A stretch of 24,563 bases of DNA from Asaia bogorensis. Its GTDB lineage: Bacteria > Pseudomonadota > Alphaproteobacteria > Acetobacterales > Acetobacteraceae. Location: positions 1 to 24,563 of the forward strand of contig CAMCZJ010000013.1 of NCBI GenBank assembly GCA_945886995.1. The letters are read 5' to 3'. A model generated the notes under the pieces. The model did not search any database and was not told where the DNA came from. It worked only from the letters and a program-made list of their open reading frames with translations. Made by a program: the position numbers and the translations under genes. The first letter of the stretch is position 1. Every line of letters begins with the position of its first letter. Positions 13,953 through 21,832 of the stretch are shown piece by piece.

Positions 13953-15155
13953 ATGCCCGCCCTTGCCGAACGTTTGAACCGCGTTTCCGTCTCCGCTTCC
14001 GTGATCATGACGATCAAGGCGCGGGAATTGGGCGCGCAGGGCATCAAGGTGATCAGCCTGGCCTCTGGTGAGCCGGATTTCCCGACACCGCCGCATGCCA
14101 TCGAAGCGGCGCATCAGGCCGCACTTGCGGGGGATACGAAATACCCACCGCAGGATGGCACCAAGCGGCTGAAGGAGGCGGTGCAGCGGAAATTCAAGCG
14201 CGACAATAATCTGGATTACGCGCTTGATGAGATCATGATTACAAATGGCGGCAAGCAGAGCATCTTCAACGCCTTCATGGCAACGGTTGACCCGGGCGAT
14301 GAGGTGCTGATCCCCGCGCCCTTCTGGGTTTCCTATGCCGAAATGGCGAAGGTTGCGGGCGGTGTGCCGGTGACCATCAATTGCCCGCAGAATAACGGCT
14401 TCAAGCTGCGGCCCGAGGATTTGGATGCCGCCATTACGCCCAAGACCAAATGGGTGATGGTGAATTTCCCGAATAATCCAACGGGGGCCGCCTGTTCGCG
14501 CGCAGAAATGCAGGCGATTGCGGCGGTGCTGATGAAGCACCCGCATGTCTGGGTCATGACCGATGATATGTATGAACACCTGATCTATGACGGCTTTGAA
14601 TTCTGCACCATCGCCGATGTGGAACCGCGCCTGAAGGACCGCACACTCACGGTGAATGGTGCGTCGAAAACCTATGCCATGACCGGCTGGCGCATCGGCT
14701 TTTGCGGTGGGCCCAAGGCGCTGATCAAGGGCATGATGAACATGCAGGGCCAGGCGACGGCGGGGGTTTCCACCATCTCCCAAGCCGCGGTCGCCGCCGC
14801 CTTGGATGGCCCGCAGGAGTTTGTGCGCGAAAGGGCCGAGGAATATCGCCAGCGCCGCGATCTGGTGGTGGAAATGCTGAATGCGGCGCCGGGCATTTCC
14901 TGCCACAAGCCGGAAGGGGCCTTCTACGTCTTCCCGAATATCGCAGGCTGCATCGGCAAAACCAGCAAGGGCGGGCGCAAGATCGAAACCGATACGGATT
15001 TTGCCATGGCGCTGCTGGAAGAAAAATATGTCGCGACGGTACAGGGCACGGCTTACGGCATGTCCCCCTATTTGCGGATTTCCTATGCAACCAATACGGA
15101 AAACCTGCGTGAGGCCTGCGGCCGCATTCAGGAATTCTGCCGCGAATTGAGCTGA
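13953..15155 (+). CDS. Class I aminotransferase, AatA-type (copy 2)
   Basis: This second 400-aa PLP aminotransferase aligns with copy 1 without a single gap. My hand count gives about 226 identical residues of 400, roughly 56%. All catalytic features are kept: GGKQ (99-102), PAPFWVSY (121-128), NFPNNPTG (171-178), TDDMYEHL (203-210), K239 in GASKTYAMTGWRIG and R375 in LRISYAT. Differences cluster near the N-terminus (SASVIMT instead of SLTIAMT), in the ETKYTDVAG/DTKYPPQDG loop and before R375 (AYGMSPY instead of AFLSPGH). These regions shape substrate choice, so the two copies may use different amino acids. AGGA lies 6 nt before the ATG. It looks like an old tandem duplication with divergence. 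Confidence 0.9.
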   Translation: MPALAERLNRVSVSASVIMTIKARELGAQGIKVISLASGEPDFPTPPHAIEAAHQAALAGDTKYPPQDGTKRLKEAVQRKFKRDNNLDYALDEIMITNGGKQSIFNAFMATVDPGDEVLIPAPFWVSYAEMAKVAGGVPVTINCPQNNGFKLRPEDLDAAITPKTKWVMVNFPNNPTGAACSRAEMQAIAAVLMKHPHVWVMTDDMYEHLIYDGFEFCTIADVEPRLKDRTLTVNGASKTYAMTGWRIGFCGGPKALIKGMMNMQGQATAGVSTISQAAVAAALDGPQEFVRERAEEYRQRRDLVVEMLNAAPGISCHKPEGAFYVFPNIAGCIGKTSKGGRKIETDTDFAMALLEEKYVATVQGTAYGMSPYLRISYATNTENLREACGRIQEFCRELS

Positions 15156-15162
15156 ACGCGCC

Positions 15163-16158
15163 ATGCTCCGCGCCGGGCGCGATTCCGATGCGGCGGGCTT
15201 CATTGCGCTGATTTCAGATTGCTGGGCGGAGTATCCCGGTTGTGTTTTCGATCTGGATGGGGAGCTGCCGGAACTCCGCGCCCTTGCCAGCTATTTCGCC
15301 GAACAGGGTGGCGCGCTTTGGGTGGCGGAGGATGCGGGCGCGGTGGTTGGCATGGTGGCGGTGCATCCGCTGCCCGGCACGCCGGATTGGGAGATTTGCC
15401 GCATGTATGTCGCGGCCAGCCAGCGCGGCACGGGTGTGGCGGCGGCGCTGATGGAAGTGGCGGAAGCGCATGCGCGCGATGCGGGGGCCGAGGTCATCAG
15501 GCTTTGGTCCGACACACGCTTCACCCGCGCGCATACATTCTACGCGAAGCTGGGTTATGTGCGGCAGGGGCCGATCCGCATTCTGAATGATCTTTCGAAT
15601 TCACTCGAGTTTCCCTTCATCAAGCCGGCGCGCGACGTGGCGGTGCAGGCGCTTGATGCCTCCGCCGCCGAACATGCCGAAAGGCCCTTGGCGGATATCT
15701 TGATTGCCTGTGTTGCCGCCGGCGCTTCGGTTTCCTTCCTGCCGCCGCTGGGTGCGGAGACAGCACGCGATTTTTGGCGCGGGAGCCTTGGGGATATCGC
15801 GCTTGGCAAGAAAGCGATTTGGGTCGCCTGGGCGGATGGCGTGCTGGTCGGCACCGTCACGCTTGATTTGGCGATGCCGCCCAATCAGCCGCACCGCGCG
15901 GAGGTAGCGAAGCTTTTGGTACATCCGGCAGCGCGGCGGCGTGGTGTGGGGCAGGCGCTGATGGCAGCTTTGGAAGCGGAAGCCACGCAGCGCGGGCGGC
16001 GCTTGCTTACCCTCGACACCCGCGCTGATGATGCTGGTGAGGCGCTGTATCGCAGCCTTGGCTGGCAGGAAGCCGGGCGCATTCCGGGCTTTGCGCTGAA
16101 TGCGGATGGCAGCGCCGCGGCGACTGTGTTCTTCTACAAGGAGATAGGTCGCGCATGA
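15163..16158 (+). CDS. Tandem GNAT-domain N-acetyltransferase
   Basis: The 331-aa protein consists of two GNAT acetyltransferase domains in one chain. Domain 1 (about 1-145) has the acetyl-CoA loop QRGTGVA at 87-93 and ends with AHTFYAKLGYV. Domain 2 (about 175-331) has RRGVGQA at 259-265 and ends with EALYRSLGWQEAGRIPGF. Both halves keep the pyrophosphate-binding loop, so neither is obviously dead. GNAT enzymes transfer acetyl groups to amines, and the acceptor is not predictable here. It starts 7 nt after the aminotransferase stop and overlaps the DinB-family gene by ATGA (16155-16158), so all three are probably co-transcribed. Confidence 0.85.
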   Translation: MLRAGRDSDAAGFIALISDCWAEYPGCVFDLDGELPELRALASYFAEQGGALWVAEDAGAVVGMVAVHPLPGTPDWEICRMYVAASQRGTGVAAALMEVAEAHARDAGAEVIRLWSDTRFTRAHTFYAKLGYVRQGPIRILNDLSNSLEFPFIKPARDVAVQALDASAAEHAERPLADILIACVAAGASVSFLPPLGAETARDFWRGSLGDIALGKKAIWVAWADGVLVGTVTLDLAMPPNQPHRAEVAKLLVHPAARRRGVGQALMAALEAEATQRGRRLLTLDTRADDAGEALYRSLGWQEAGRIPGFALNADGSAAATVFFYKEIGRA

Positions 16159-16700
16159 TCTCGCCCGATTGGTGCCGCATGATGGCGGCTTACAACACTG
16201 CGATGAACCACCGGCTTTACGCGGCAGCCGATGGGCTGGAAGCAAGCGCGCGTGAAGCCGATGGCGGCGCTTTTTGGGGCAGTATTCAGGGCACGCTGTG
16301 CCATTTGCTATGGGGTGATAGTACCTGGATGAGTCGCTTTGACGCTTGGGAAAAACCGAGCGTGGGCATGAAGCAAAGCCCAGTCATGATCACGGATTGG
16401 GCCGAGTTGAAATCTCGCCGTGCGACGGCGGACGCGAAGATTGAAGCCTGGGCGGCGCGCCTTACGCCCGAAGGCCTGGCCGCACCGCTCACCTGGTATT
16501 CGGGTATTGCCGGGCGGGAAGTCAGCATGCCGCTTTGGATTGCGGTTGGGCATTTCTTCAATCACCAGACCCATCATCGCGGTCAGGCGCATGCGTTGCT
16601 GACGCGCGCGGGGGCGGTCACGGGTGATACGGATTTGCCTTGGGTTTTGGACCTTCAAGCGCTTGGGCTGGTGCCGCTTACCGCCGCAGAAAATCCTTGA
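16155..16700 (+). CDS. DinB-family protein
   Basis: The 181-aa all-helical protein is of the DinB/YfiT-like metal-binding four-helix-bundle group. The expected histidine triad is visible: H50 in GTLCHLLWGD, and H137 plus H141 in FNHQTHHRGQ. Members of this superfamily include thiol transferases and proteins of unknown role, and the DinB name comes from damage-induced Bacillus genes. It should not be confused with DNA polymerase IV. A specific function cannot be assigned. The gene begins inside the stop of the double-GNAT gene and its last 23 bases overlap the 3' end of the opposing dehalogenase-like gene. Confidence 0.83.
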   Translation: MISPDWCRMMAAYNTAMNHRLYAAADGLEASAREADGGAFWGSIQGTLCHLLWGDSTWMSRFDAWEKPSVGMKQSPVMITDWAELKSRRATADAKIEAWAARLTPEGLAAPLTWYSGIAGREVSMPLWIAVGHFFNHQTHHRGQAHALLTRAGAVTGDTDLPWVLDLQALGLVPLTAAENP

Positions 16701-17565
16701 GCCAACCCAGCACTTCTCCTGGCGCTTCTTCCGCCAAATAATGGCCTGACGCGACCGCGCCGCCCGTCACGGGGCCGGCGGCATAGTCGCGCCAAATGGC
16801 CAGCGCGTCATACCATTTGGGAATGCTGCCCTTGGCGCCCCAAAGCGCCAGCACAGGGCAGGTGATTTTCTGACCTGCCGCGCGGGATGCGCGGTCATGG
16901 TCCAGATCAATTGTCGTTGCGGCGCGATAATCCTCGCAAATGGCAGCGACCGTGCCGGGAAGGTTAAGTGCTGCCAAATAATCCGCGCGTGCTTCGGGAT
17001 GGAAGAAGGATTTATCCTTGGGCTCGCGCGATGTGTGCAGGTCAAACCAATCTTCGATATCGCGCAGGATCATCCGTTCCGGCCGGTCATGCGGCTGCGC
17101 CAGCCAGAACCAATGGTAATAGCCAAGGCCGAAGGCCATATCGGCGCGTTCGAAATGTTCAAGCGTTGGGATGATATCCAGCACGCAAAGCCGTTCGACC
17201 GTTTCCGGTGTATCCAACGCCAAGCGATGCGCCACGCGCGCGCCGCGATCATGCGCGAGGATTTGAAAGTGTGGAAAGCCAAACCCCGCCATTAGCGCCA
17301 CCATATCGGCGGCCATTTCGCGCTTGGCGTAAGGTGCGTGATCAGCGCTGACCGGCCGCTTGGATGAAAAGCCATAACCGCGCAGATCGGGCGCAATCAC
17401 CGTGAAGTCACGCACCAAAATCGGCGCCACGCGATGCCACATTGCGTGTGTTTGCGGATTGCCGTGCAGCAGCAAAAGGGGCGGGCCAGAACCCGCGCAG
17501 CGCAGCCTGATATGCTGGCCATTGGCTTCGCGTGTTTCCAGCGCAAAGCCTTCAAAGAAGGTCAT
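16678..17565 (-). CDS. Alpha/beta hydrolase, haloacetate (fluoroacetate) dehalogenase-like
   Basis: The 295-aa alpha/beta-hydrolase has an Asp nucleophile. The residues used by the Rhodopseudomonas fluoroacetate dehalogenase (recalled as D110, R111, R114, D134, H155, W156, Y219, H280) all have counterparts: D106-R107 and R110 in AHDRGARVAH, D130 in VLDIIPT, H151-W152 in YYHWFWLAQP, Y213 in CEDYRA and H275 in SGHYLAEEAP. That set binds the carboxylate, holds the leaving halide and performs hydrolysis. The true substrate could still be another haloacid or an ester. The ATG at 17565 is chosen because family length fits and it lies one base after the stop of the ankyrin gene (TGACATG), implying translational coupling. 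No signal peptide is seen. Confidence 0.78.
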   Translation of the reverse strand: MTFFEGFALETREANGQHIRLRCAGSGPPLLLLHGNPQTHAMWHRVAPILVRDFTVIAPDLRGYGFSSKRPVSADHAPYAKREMAADMVALMAGFGFPHFQILAHDRGARVAHRLALDTPETVERLCVLDIIPTLEHFERADMAFGLGYYHWFWLAQPHDRPERMILRDIEDWFDLHTSREPKDKSFFHPEARADYLAALNLPGTVAAICEDYRAATTIDLDHDRASRAAGQKITCPVLALWGAKGSIPKWYDALAIWRDYAAGPVTGGAVASGHYLAEEAPGEVLGWLKDFLRR

Positions 17566-17566
17566 G

Positions 17567-18187
17567 TCAGCCGCCGCGGCGCGTGCCAGCCGGGCGCCCG
17601 GCATCAAAGCCCAGGAAGCCCGCTTCAAGCTGCGCCGCGCCGCCATCATTGGCGAAAAGTCGCGGGTTCATGGAAATGCTGGGCGCGCGCGTGCCTTGGG
17701 CTGATGCCTGCCGCGCCAGGCGCAAAGCTTCCTGTTGGGCGGCGCGTTCGGCGCGGTCTTGTTCGGCGCGGGCGGCAGCGGCACTGCGCGCATTGGTTGG
17801 GCCAGAATTGCCGGCCATGCCGCGTGCAGACAGCAGATAGAACAGGATGTCATTGCGCCCCTGATCCACCGCCCAATCTGTGGGCGTCAGGCCCAGCGCA
17901 TTGCGGCCATTGAGGTCAGCGCCGCGATTGACGGCATCGCGCGCCGCCGCAAGATCGCCACGCGTAATGGCGTCAAACAATGCCGGCGTTGGGGAGAGAT
18001 TGGCATTCTCATCGGCGGCGATGGGTTCAGGCGCGCGGCGCGCGGCAAGGCCGGGCAGGGCGGGCGGGCGCGGCGGGCGGGCGCCAGGCTGGCCGGGGGG
18101 CGCGGCAAATTGCGCGGCAGCGGGCGCTATTTCAGCGATCAGCAGGACCATCACGGCCAGGGGAAGCAGGCGCGGCAGAGCTTTCAT
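17567..18187 (-). CDS. Secreted ankyrin-repeat protein
   Basis: The 206-aa protein has a signal peptide, MKALPRLLPLAVMVLLIAE followed by APAAAQ, cleaved near residue 26, so it should act in the periplasm. A Pro/Arg-rich stretch (30-56) leads to one or two ankyrin repeats at about 67-122 (PALFDAITRGDLAAARDAVN, then GADLNGRNALGLTPTDWAV). An Ala/Arg/Gln-rich probable coiled segment follows (about 132-165). The start at 18187 is preferred over 18238 because it puts the signal peptide at the N-terminus, although no Shine-Dalgarno is obvious. Ankyrin repeats mediate protein contacts and the partner is unknown. It lies 79 nt after the cytochrome gene and abuts the dehalogenase-like gene. Confidence 0.72.
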   Translation of the reverse strand: MKALPRLLPLAVMVLLIAEIAPAAAQFAAPPGQPGARPPRPPALPGLAARRAPEPIAADENANLSPTPALFDAITRGDLAAARDAVNRGADLNGRNALGLTPTDWAVDQGRNDILFYLLSARGMAGNSGPTNARSAAAARAEQDRAERAAQQEALRLARQASAQGTRAPSISMNPRLFANDGGAAQLEAGFLGFDAGRPAGTRRGG

Positions 18188-18266
18188 GGCACTATCATAG
18201 CCGCCCCAGGCCGGCGCCGCCAGCGCCCGCATCACCAAAGCCGCAGACAGAAGCGTTCATGGCCGC

Positions 18267-18857
18267 TCAATCCTGATGTGCCAGATAATGCGCCAGCGCC
18301 GCGATATCCGCATCTGAAAGCCCCTGCACCGCGCCATTCATTTGCGTATCAATGCCAACGCGCTTGCCATCACGGTATTCCGCCATGGTATGCGCCAGGA
18401 AGGCTTCGTGCTGATGGCTCAGCCGCGGCATTTGCGCGCGCCCCGCATAATTCGGCAAATGACACACTCCGCAATTGCGCGCCGCCGAGATGGCCTGGCC
18501 GCGCGCCATCAGCGCCGCATCGCGCGGCGTAGGATCTTCCGGGGGGGTGGACGGCAAGCCAGCAAAATAGGCCGCCACCGCTTCAACATCCGCATCACTC
18601 AGCTTGTCGCTGGGGGCTTGCATGGCAGGCACCTGGCGAATGCCTTCCCGAAAGAGGATCATCTGCAGGGTAATGAAGCCAGCCTGCTGGCCGGCCAGGC
18701 GCGGAATCTCCGCCACGCTGCTTTTGCCATCAATACCATGGCAGGCGGCACAGCGCTCAGCCGCAATCACGGCGCCGCGCGCAGGGTCACCTGCGCTGGC
18801 CGGCAAGGAAAAGGCGGCGGCCACCAGGACCGCCGCCGTAACCACACTCAGCCTCAC
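18267..18857 (-). CDS. Diheme cytochrome c, c4-like
   Basis: The 196-aa periplasmic cytochrome has a signal peptide (about 1-22, ending LPASA) and two heme-binding motifs, CAACH at 36-40 and CGVCH at 129-133. Each domain supplies a likely Met axial ligand, M79 in VPAMQAPSDKLSD and M173 in TQMNGAVQGLSD. The two-domain layout and the repeated LSDAD-(V/I)-xA-(V/L) helix fit cytochrome c4. The start is a GTG whose last bases form the stop of the upstream sugar dehydrogenase (GTGA at 18857-18854), so the two are translationally coupled. It probably takes electrons from that dehydrogenase and passes them to the respiratory chain. Confidence 0.88.
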   Translation of the reverse strand: MRLSVVTAAVLVAAAFSLPASAGDPARGAVIAAERCAACHGIDGKSSVAEIPRLAGQQAGFITLQMILFREGIRQVPAMQAPSDKLSDADVEAVAAYFAGLPSTPPEDPTPRDAALMARGQAISAARNCGVCHLPNYAGRAQMPRLSHQHEAFLAHTMAEYRDGKRVGIDTQMNGAVQGLSDADIAALAHYLAHQD

Positions 18858-20062
18858 CGGCGATAGGTGATGCGATAAATCGCACCCATCTGTTCGCCCG
18901 CAACCAGTAGCGACCCGTCACGCATGACATGCACATCCACGGGCCGGTCATGGAAACGTTGATTGGCATCATCACGGAAGCCGGTCAGGAATTCCTCAAC
19001 GCGGGAAACATTGCCCTGCGCATCCAGATGCGCGACCACAATATCAAAGCCGCTCAGCTTGTCGCGATTCCAGGAACCGCGCCGCGCGATAAAGGCCATG
19101 TTGCGATATTGTTCCGGAAACATGGTGCCTGTGTAGAAGCGCATGCCAAGAGCCGCCGTATGCGGGCCAAGCAGCGCCGCCGGCTTCACGAAACTGCCGC
19201 AATTGCGCCCGGCATTGAATTGCGGGTCCGGATCACCGGCGGTGCAATAGGGGAAGCCGTGATCTTCCCCGCTTTGGCGGACGCGGTGCAGCGTATCATG
19301 CGGCCATTCATTGCCAGCCCAGTCGCGGCCGTTATTCGTGGCCCAAAGCTCCCGCGTGATCGGGTGATGCGCCATGCCGACACTATTGCGCACGCCGCGC
19401 GCTTCAATGCGCCGCCCGCTGCCATCCGGATTGAAGGACACCAATAGGGCAAATTTGTCGCGATCAAATTCGCAGATATTGCAGTTGACACCAACATTTG
19501 TGTAAATCCGCCCATCGGGACCAAGCGAGGCGAATTTCCAGTGGTGATTGCCGCCATGTTCCTGTTCGGTCGGCAACGCGAAGGCCGCCGTCAATTCGAC
19601 CGGGGCCGGCACATTGTCCAGATTGGCTTCGATATTGTCATAGCGCAGCACGCGATTAGCCGCGAGCACATACAGACTATCGCCAATCATCACCAACCCA
19701 TTGGGCTGCACCAGACGTTCGGCGATGATGCGCGTACGTGTCGTGCCATCCGGATTGCGGCTGATGGCATAGACGCGACCGATGGCGCGCGTGCCGGCAA
19801 AGATAGTGCCGCGCGGGCCTTCCGCCATCATGCGCGCACCCGGAATGCCATGGGCATAGACCTCTGCCTGGAAGCCGGGTGGCAGGCGAATCGCCCCCAC
19901 GGGCACTTCGGCCAAGGGGGTCACGGTCAGGCGCGGCGCATGCGGCGCAAGGGTTGACCCTTCCGGGCGGCCAACGGCCCAGCCGGGTACGGGCGCCTGC
20001 TGCGCCAAGGCTGGCGCGGCCAGCATCACCGCTGTAAGGCCCAGTACAAGCTTTTTCATCAT
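18854..20062 (-). CDS. Periplasmic PQQ-dependent sugar (sorbosone-type) dehydrogenase
   Basis: This is a 402-aa protein of the glucose/sorbosone dehydrogenase beta-propeller family. The start at 20062 has a strong GGAGGAG 7 nt upstream and puts the signal peptide KKLVLGLTAVMLAAPALAQQ at the N-terminus. A longer frame reaching 20167 is rejected for that reason. Family motifs include RLPPGFQAEVYAHGIPGAR (59-77), EHGGNHHWKFASLGPDGRIY (168-187), ARGVRNSVGMAHHP (221-234), TNNGRDWAGNEWPHD (242-256), GEDHGFPYC (265-273) and RRGSWNR (327-333). Such enzymes oxidise sugars or aldoses with PQQ. Whether this member binds PQQ needs testing. It overlaps the diheme cytochrome gene by 4 bases, its likely electron acceptor. 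Confidence 0.83.
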   Translation of the reverse strand: MMKKLVLGLTAVMLAAPALAQQAPVPGWAVGRPEGSTLAPHAPRLTVTPLAEVPVGAIRLPPGFQAEVYAHGIPGARMMAEGPRGTIFAGTRAIGRVYAISRNPDGTTRTRIIAERLVQPNGLVMIGDSLYVLAANRVLRYDNIEANLDNVPAPVELTAAFALPTEQEHGGNHHWKFASLGPDGRIYTNVGVNCNICEFDRDKFALLVSFNPDGSGRRIEARGVRNSVGMAHHPITRELWATNNGRDWAGNEWPHDTLHRVRQSGEDHGFPYCTAGDPDPQFNAGRNCGSFVKPAALLGPHTAALGMRFYTGTMFPEQYRNMAFIARRGSWNRDKLSGFDIVVAHLDAQGNVSRVEEFLTGFRDDANQRFHDRPVDVHVMRDGSLLVAGEQMGAIYRITYRR

Positions 20063-20188
20063 GCTCTTTCTCCTCCCCAAGCCCCGCAGGGCGATGCCCC
20101 TCATGGAATGCCGAAATGCGCGGCTTCGCAAGGGTAGAAGCATGCATTTCGTGCGGCCAAAGCACAAGTTCGCGCTAAATCACCAATC

Positions 20189-21805
20189 CTATGCCGCCAG
20201 CCGCGCCCGCGCATCCGCGCGCAGCATATCGGCACCCTTTTCCGCGATCATGATGGTGGGCGCATTGGTATTGGTGGAGGTCACGGCCGGCATCACGGAA
20301 GCATCAATGACGCGCAAGCCCTCCAGCCCATGCACCCGCAGCCTTTCATCCACCACCGACATCACATCCGGCCCCATGCGGCAGGAACAGGAGGCGTGGA
20401 ATACTGTGCCGCCCACCTGGCGCGCATAATGCAACCATTCATCATCGGTCTGTACATCCCGCCCCGGCATGGTTTCCGCGACCAGGTAGCGTTGCAGCGC
20501 GGGCTTGCTGAACCATTCACGCATCATGCGCAGCCCCACGACTATGCTGCGCTGATCACGGTCTTCCGCCAGGTAATTCGGATTGATGGTCGGTTGTTCG
20601 CGCGGGTCAGCGCTGCGGGCTGCGATAAAGCCACGGCTTTCCGGGCGCATTTGCCAAACGCCCGCGGTCATGCCGGGCTTGGTATCCAGAACCCGCCCCA
20701 CACCCGGCGCATAGCTTGCGGAAGCGAAAAGCGCCTGCATATCGGGCGTGGCACTCTCCGGCAAAGCCTTGAAGGATGCCGCCAGAAGTGACGCTGCATA
20801 GGTGAGTAAGCCGCGCCCCAACACCGCGAATTTCAGTACTTCACCGGCAAGCCGCAGGCCACGCGTGCGTTCATTCAGCGTCGGTACATTCTTCACCTCA
20901 GCTTGCACGCGCACCAGGAAATGATCTTGGAAATTCCGCCCCACCCCGCGCAATTCATGCAGCATGGGAATACCAAGCCCCGCCAGATGATCCGCATCAC
21001 CCACACCGGAAAGCTGCAGGATATGCGGTGAACCAATAGCACCGGCGGAAAGAAGAACCTCCACCGCCGCATCCGCGCGTTCAGTGACACCTGCGCGGGA
21101 GAACTCCACACCCACGGCGCGCTTGCCCTCGAACACGATACGATGCACCAATGCATTGGTCACCACACGCAGATTGGGCCGGCCCATGGCCGGGCGCAGA
21201 TAAGTTCGCGCCGCACTCGCGCGAAAACGCCCGCCGCGTGTCTGCTGCACCCAGCCGATATGATCCCCAAGCCCATGCGGCAGATCATTCAAATCATCGC
21301 GATAATCCCACCCCATCTGCTGGCCCGCTTCAATCGCGGCCTGACACAATTCCGGCTGGTCACGCGATGGTGAGGTATAAAGCAAGCCATCCTTGCTATG
21401 CGCGGCCCGATCCGGCCCCTGCCATTTTTCTGATTTGTTGAAGTAAGGCAGCACATCACCCGAAGACCAGCCGCGATTTCCAAGCTGCGCCCAGTGATCA
21501 TAATCCTCCGGCTGAGAGCGGATATAGATCATGCCATTGATTGAACTGGACCCGCCCAGCACCCGGCCGCGCGGGTAATTGATTTCGCGCCCATTCAGGC
21601 CGGAATCGCGATCCGCCTTGAAGCCCCATGTCAGCGTTGGGTGATCGAGCAGTTTCATATAGCCGGCGGGGATATGGATCAGCGGGTTCCAATCCTTGCC
21701 GCCCGCTTCAATCAGCAACACCTGATTGCCAGGGTCTTCGGAAAGGCGATTGGCCAGAACACAACCGGCAGACCCACCACCAACGATAACATAATCCGCT
21801 TTCAT
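20189..21805 (-). CDS. GMC-family FAD oxidoreductase (choline-dehydrogenase-like)
   Basis: The 538-aa glucose-methanol-choline oxidoreductase is complete. The FAD dinucleotide motif is VIVGGGSAGCVLANRLSED (6-24). The first GMC signature is PRGRVLGGSSSINGMIYIRS (78-97) and the second is SAGAIGSPHILQLSGVG (253-269). The catalytic His is H470 in TVFHASCSCRMG, with an Asn of TSTNTNAP (509-516) as its partner. No signal peptide or heme motif is present, so it is probably cytoplasmic. Members oxidise alcohols, including choline and polyethylene glycol, and the substrate is open here. GGGGAAG lies upstream of the ATG. It sits 27 nt after the amidohydrolase and 126 nt before the sugar dehydrogenase start. 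Confidence 0.9.
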   Translation of the reverse strand: MKADYVIVGGGSAGCVLANRLSEDPGNQVLLIEAGGKDWNPLIHIPAGYMKLLDHPTLTWGFKADRDSGLNGREINYPRGRVLGGSSSINGMIYIRSQPEDYDHWAQLGNRGWSSGDVLPYFNKSEKWQGPDRAAHSKDGLLYTSPSRDQPELCQAAIEAGQQMGWDYRDDLNDLPHGLGDHIGWVQQTRGGRFRASAARTYLRPAMGRPNLRVVTNALVHRIVFEGKRAVGVEFSRAGVTERADAAVEVLLSAGAIGSPHILQLSGVGDADHLAGLGIPMLHELRGVGRNFQDHFLVRVQAEVKNVPTLNERTRGLRLAGEVLKFAVLGRGLLTYAASLLAASFKALPESATPDMQALFASASYAPGVGRVLDTKPGMTAGVWQMRPESRGFIAARSADPREQPTINPNYLAEDRDQRSIVVGLRMMREWFSKPALQRYLVAETMPGRDVQTDDEWLHYARQVGGTVFHASCSCRMGPDVMSVVDERLRVHGLEGLRVIDASVMPAVTSTNTNAPTIMIAEKGADMLRADARARLAA

Positions 21806-21832
21806 CGCGCTTCCCCCATTTCTTGTATCGCT

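Noticed and set aside
13914..15203. Minus-strand open frame (429 codons) covering the whole second aminotransferase
   Set aside because: The plus strand carries every aminotransferase motif. The antisense translation is His/Arg-rich and has no family features.
16155..16700. DNA polymerase IV (dinB) call
   Set aside because: The protein has 181 aa and a DinB-superfamily His triad. It has no polymerase motifs, and the shared name is historical.
17735..18532. Plus-strand open frame (265 codons) over the ankyrin and cytochrome genes
   Set aside because: It runs antisense to two genes with signal peptides, ankyrin repeats and heme motifs. It has no ribosome binding site or recognisable domain.
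20063..20167. Longer N-terminus for the sugar dehydrogenase
   Set aside because: The extension is Arg-rich and would bury an obvious signal peptide. A strong GGAGGAG marks the start at 20062.
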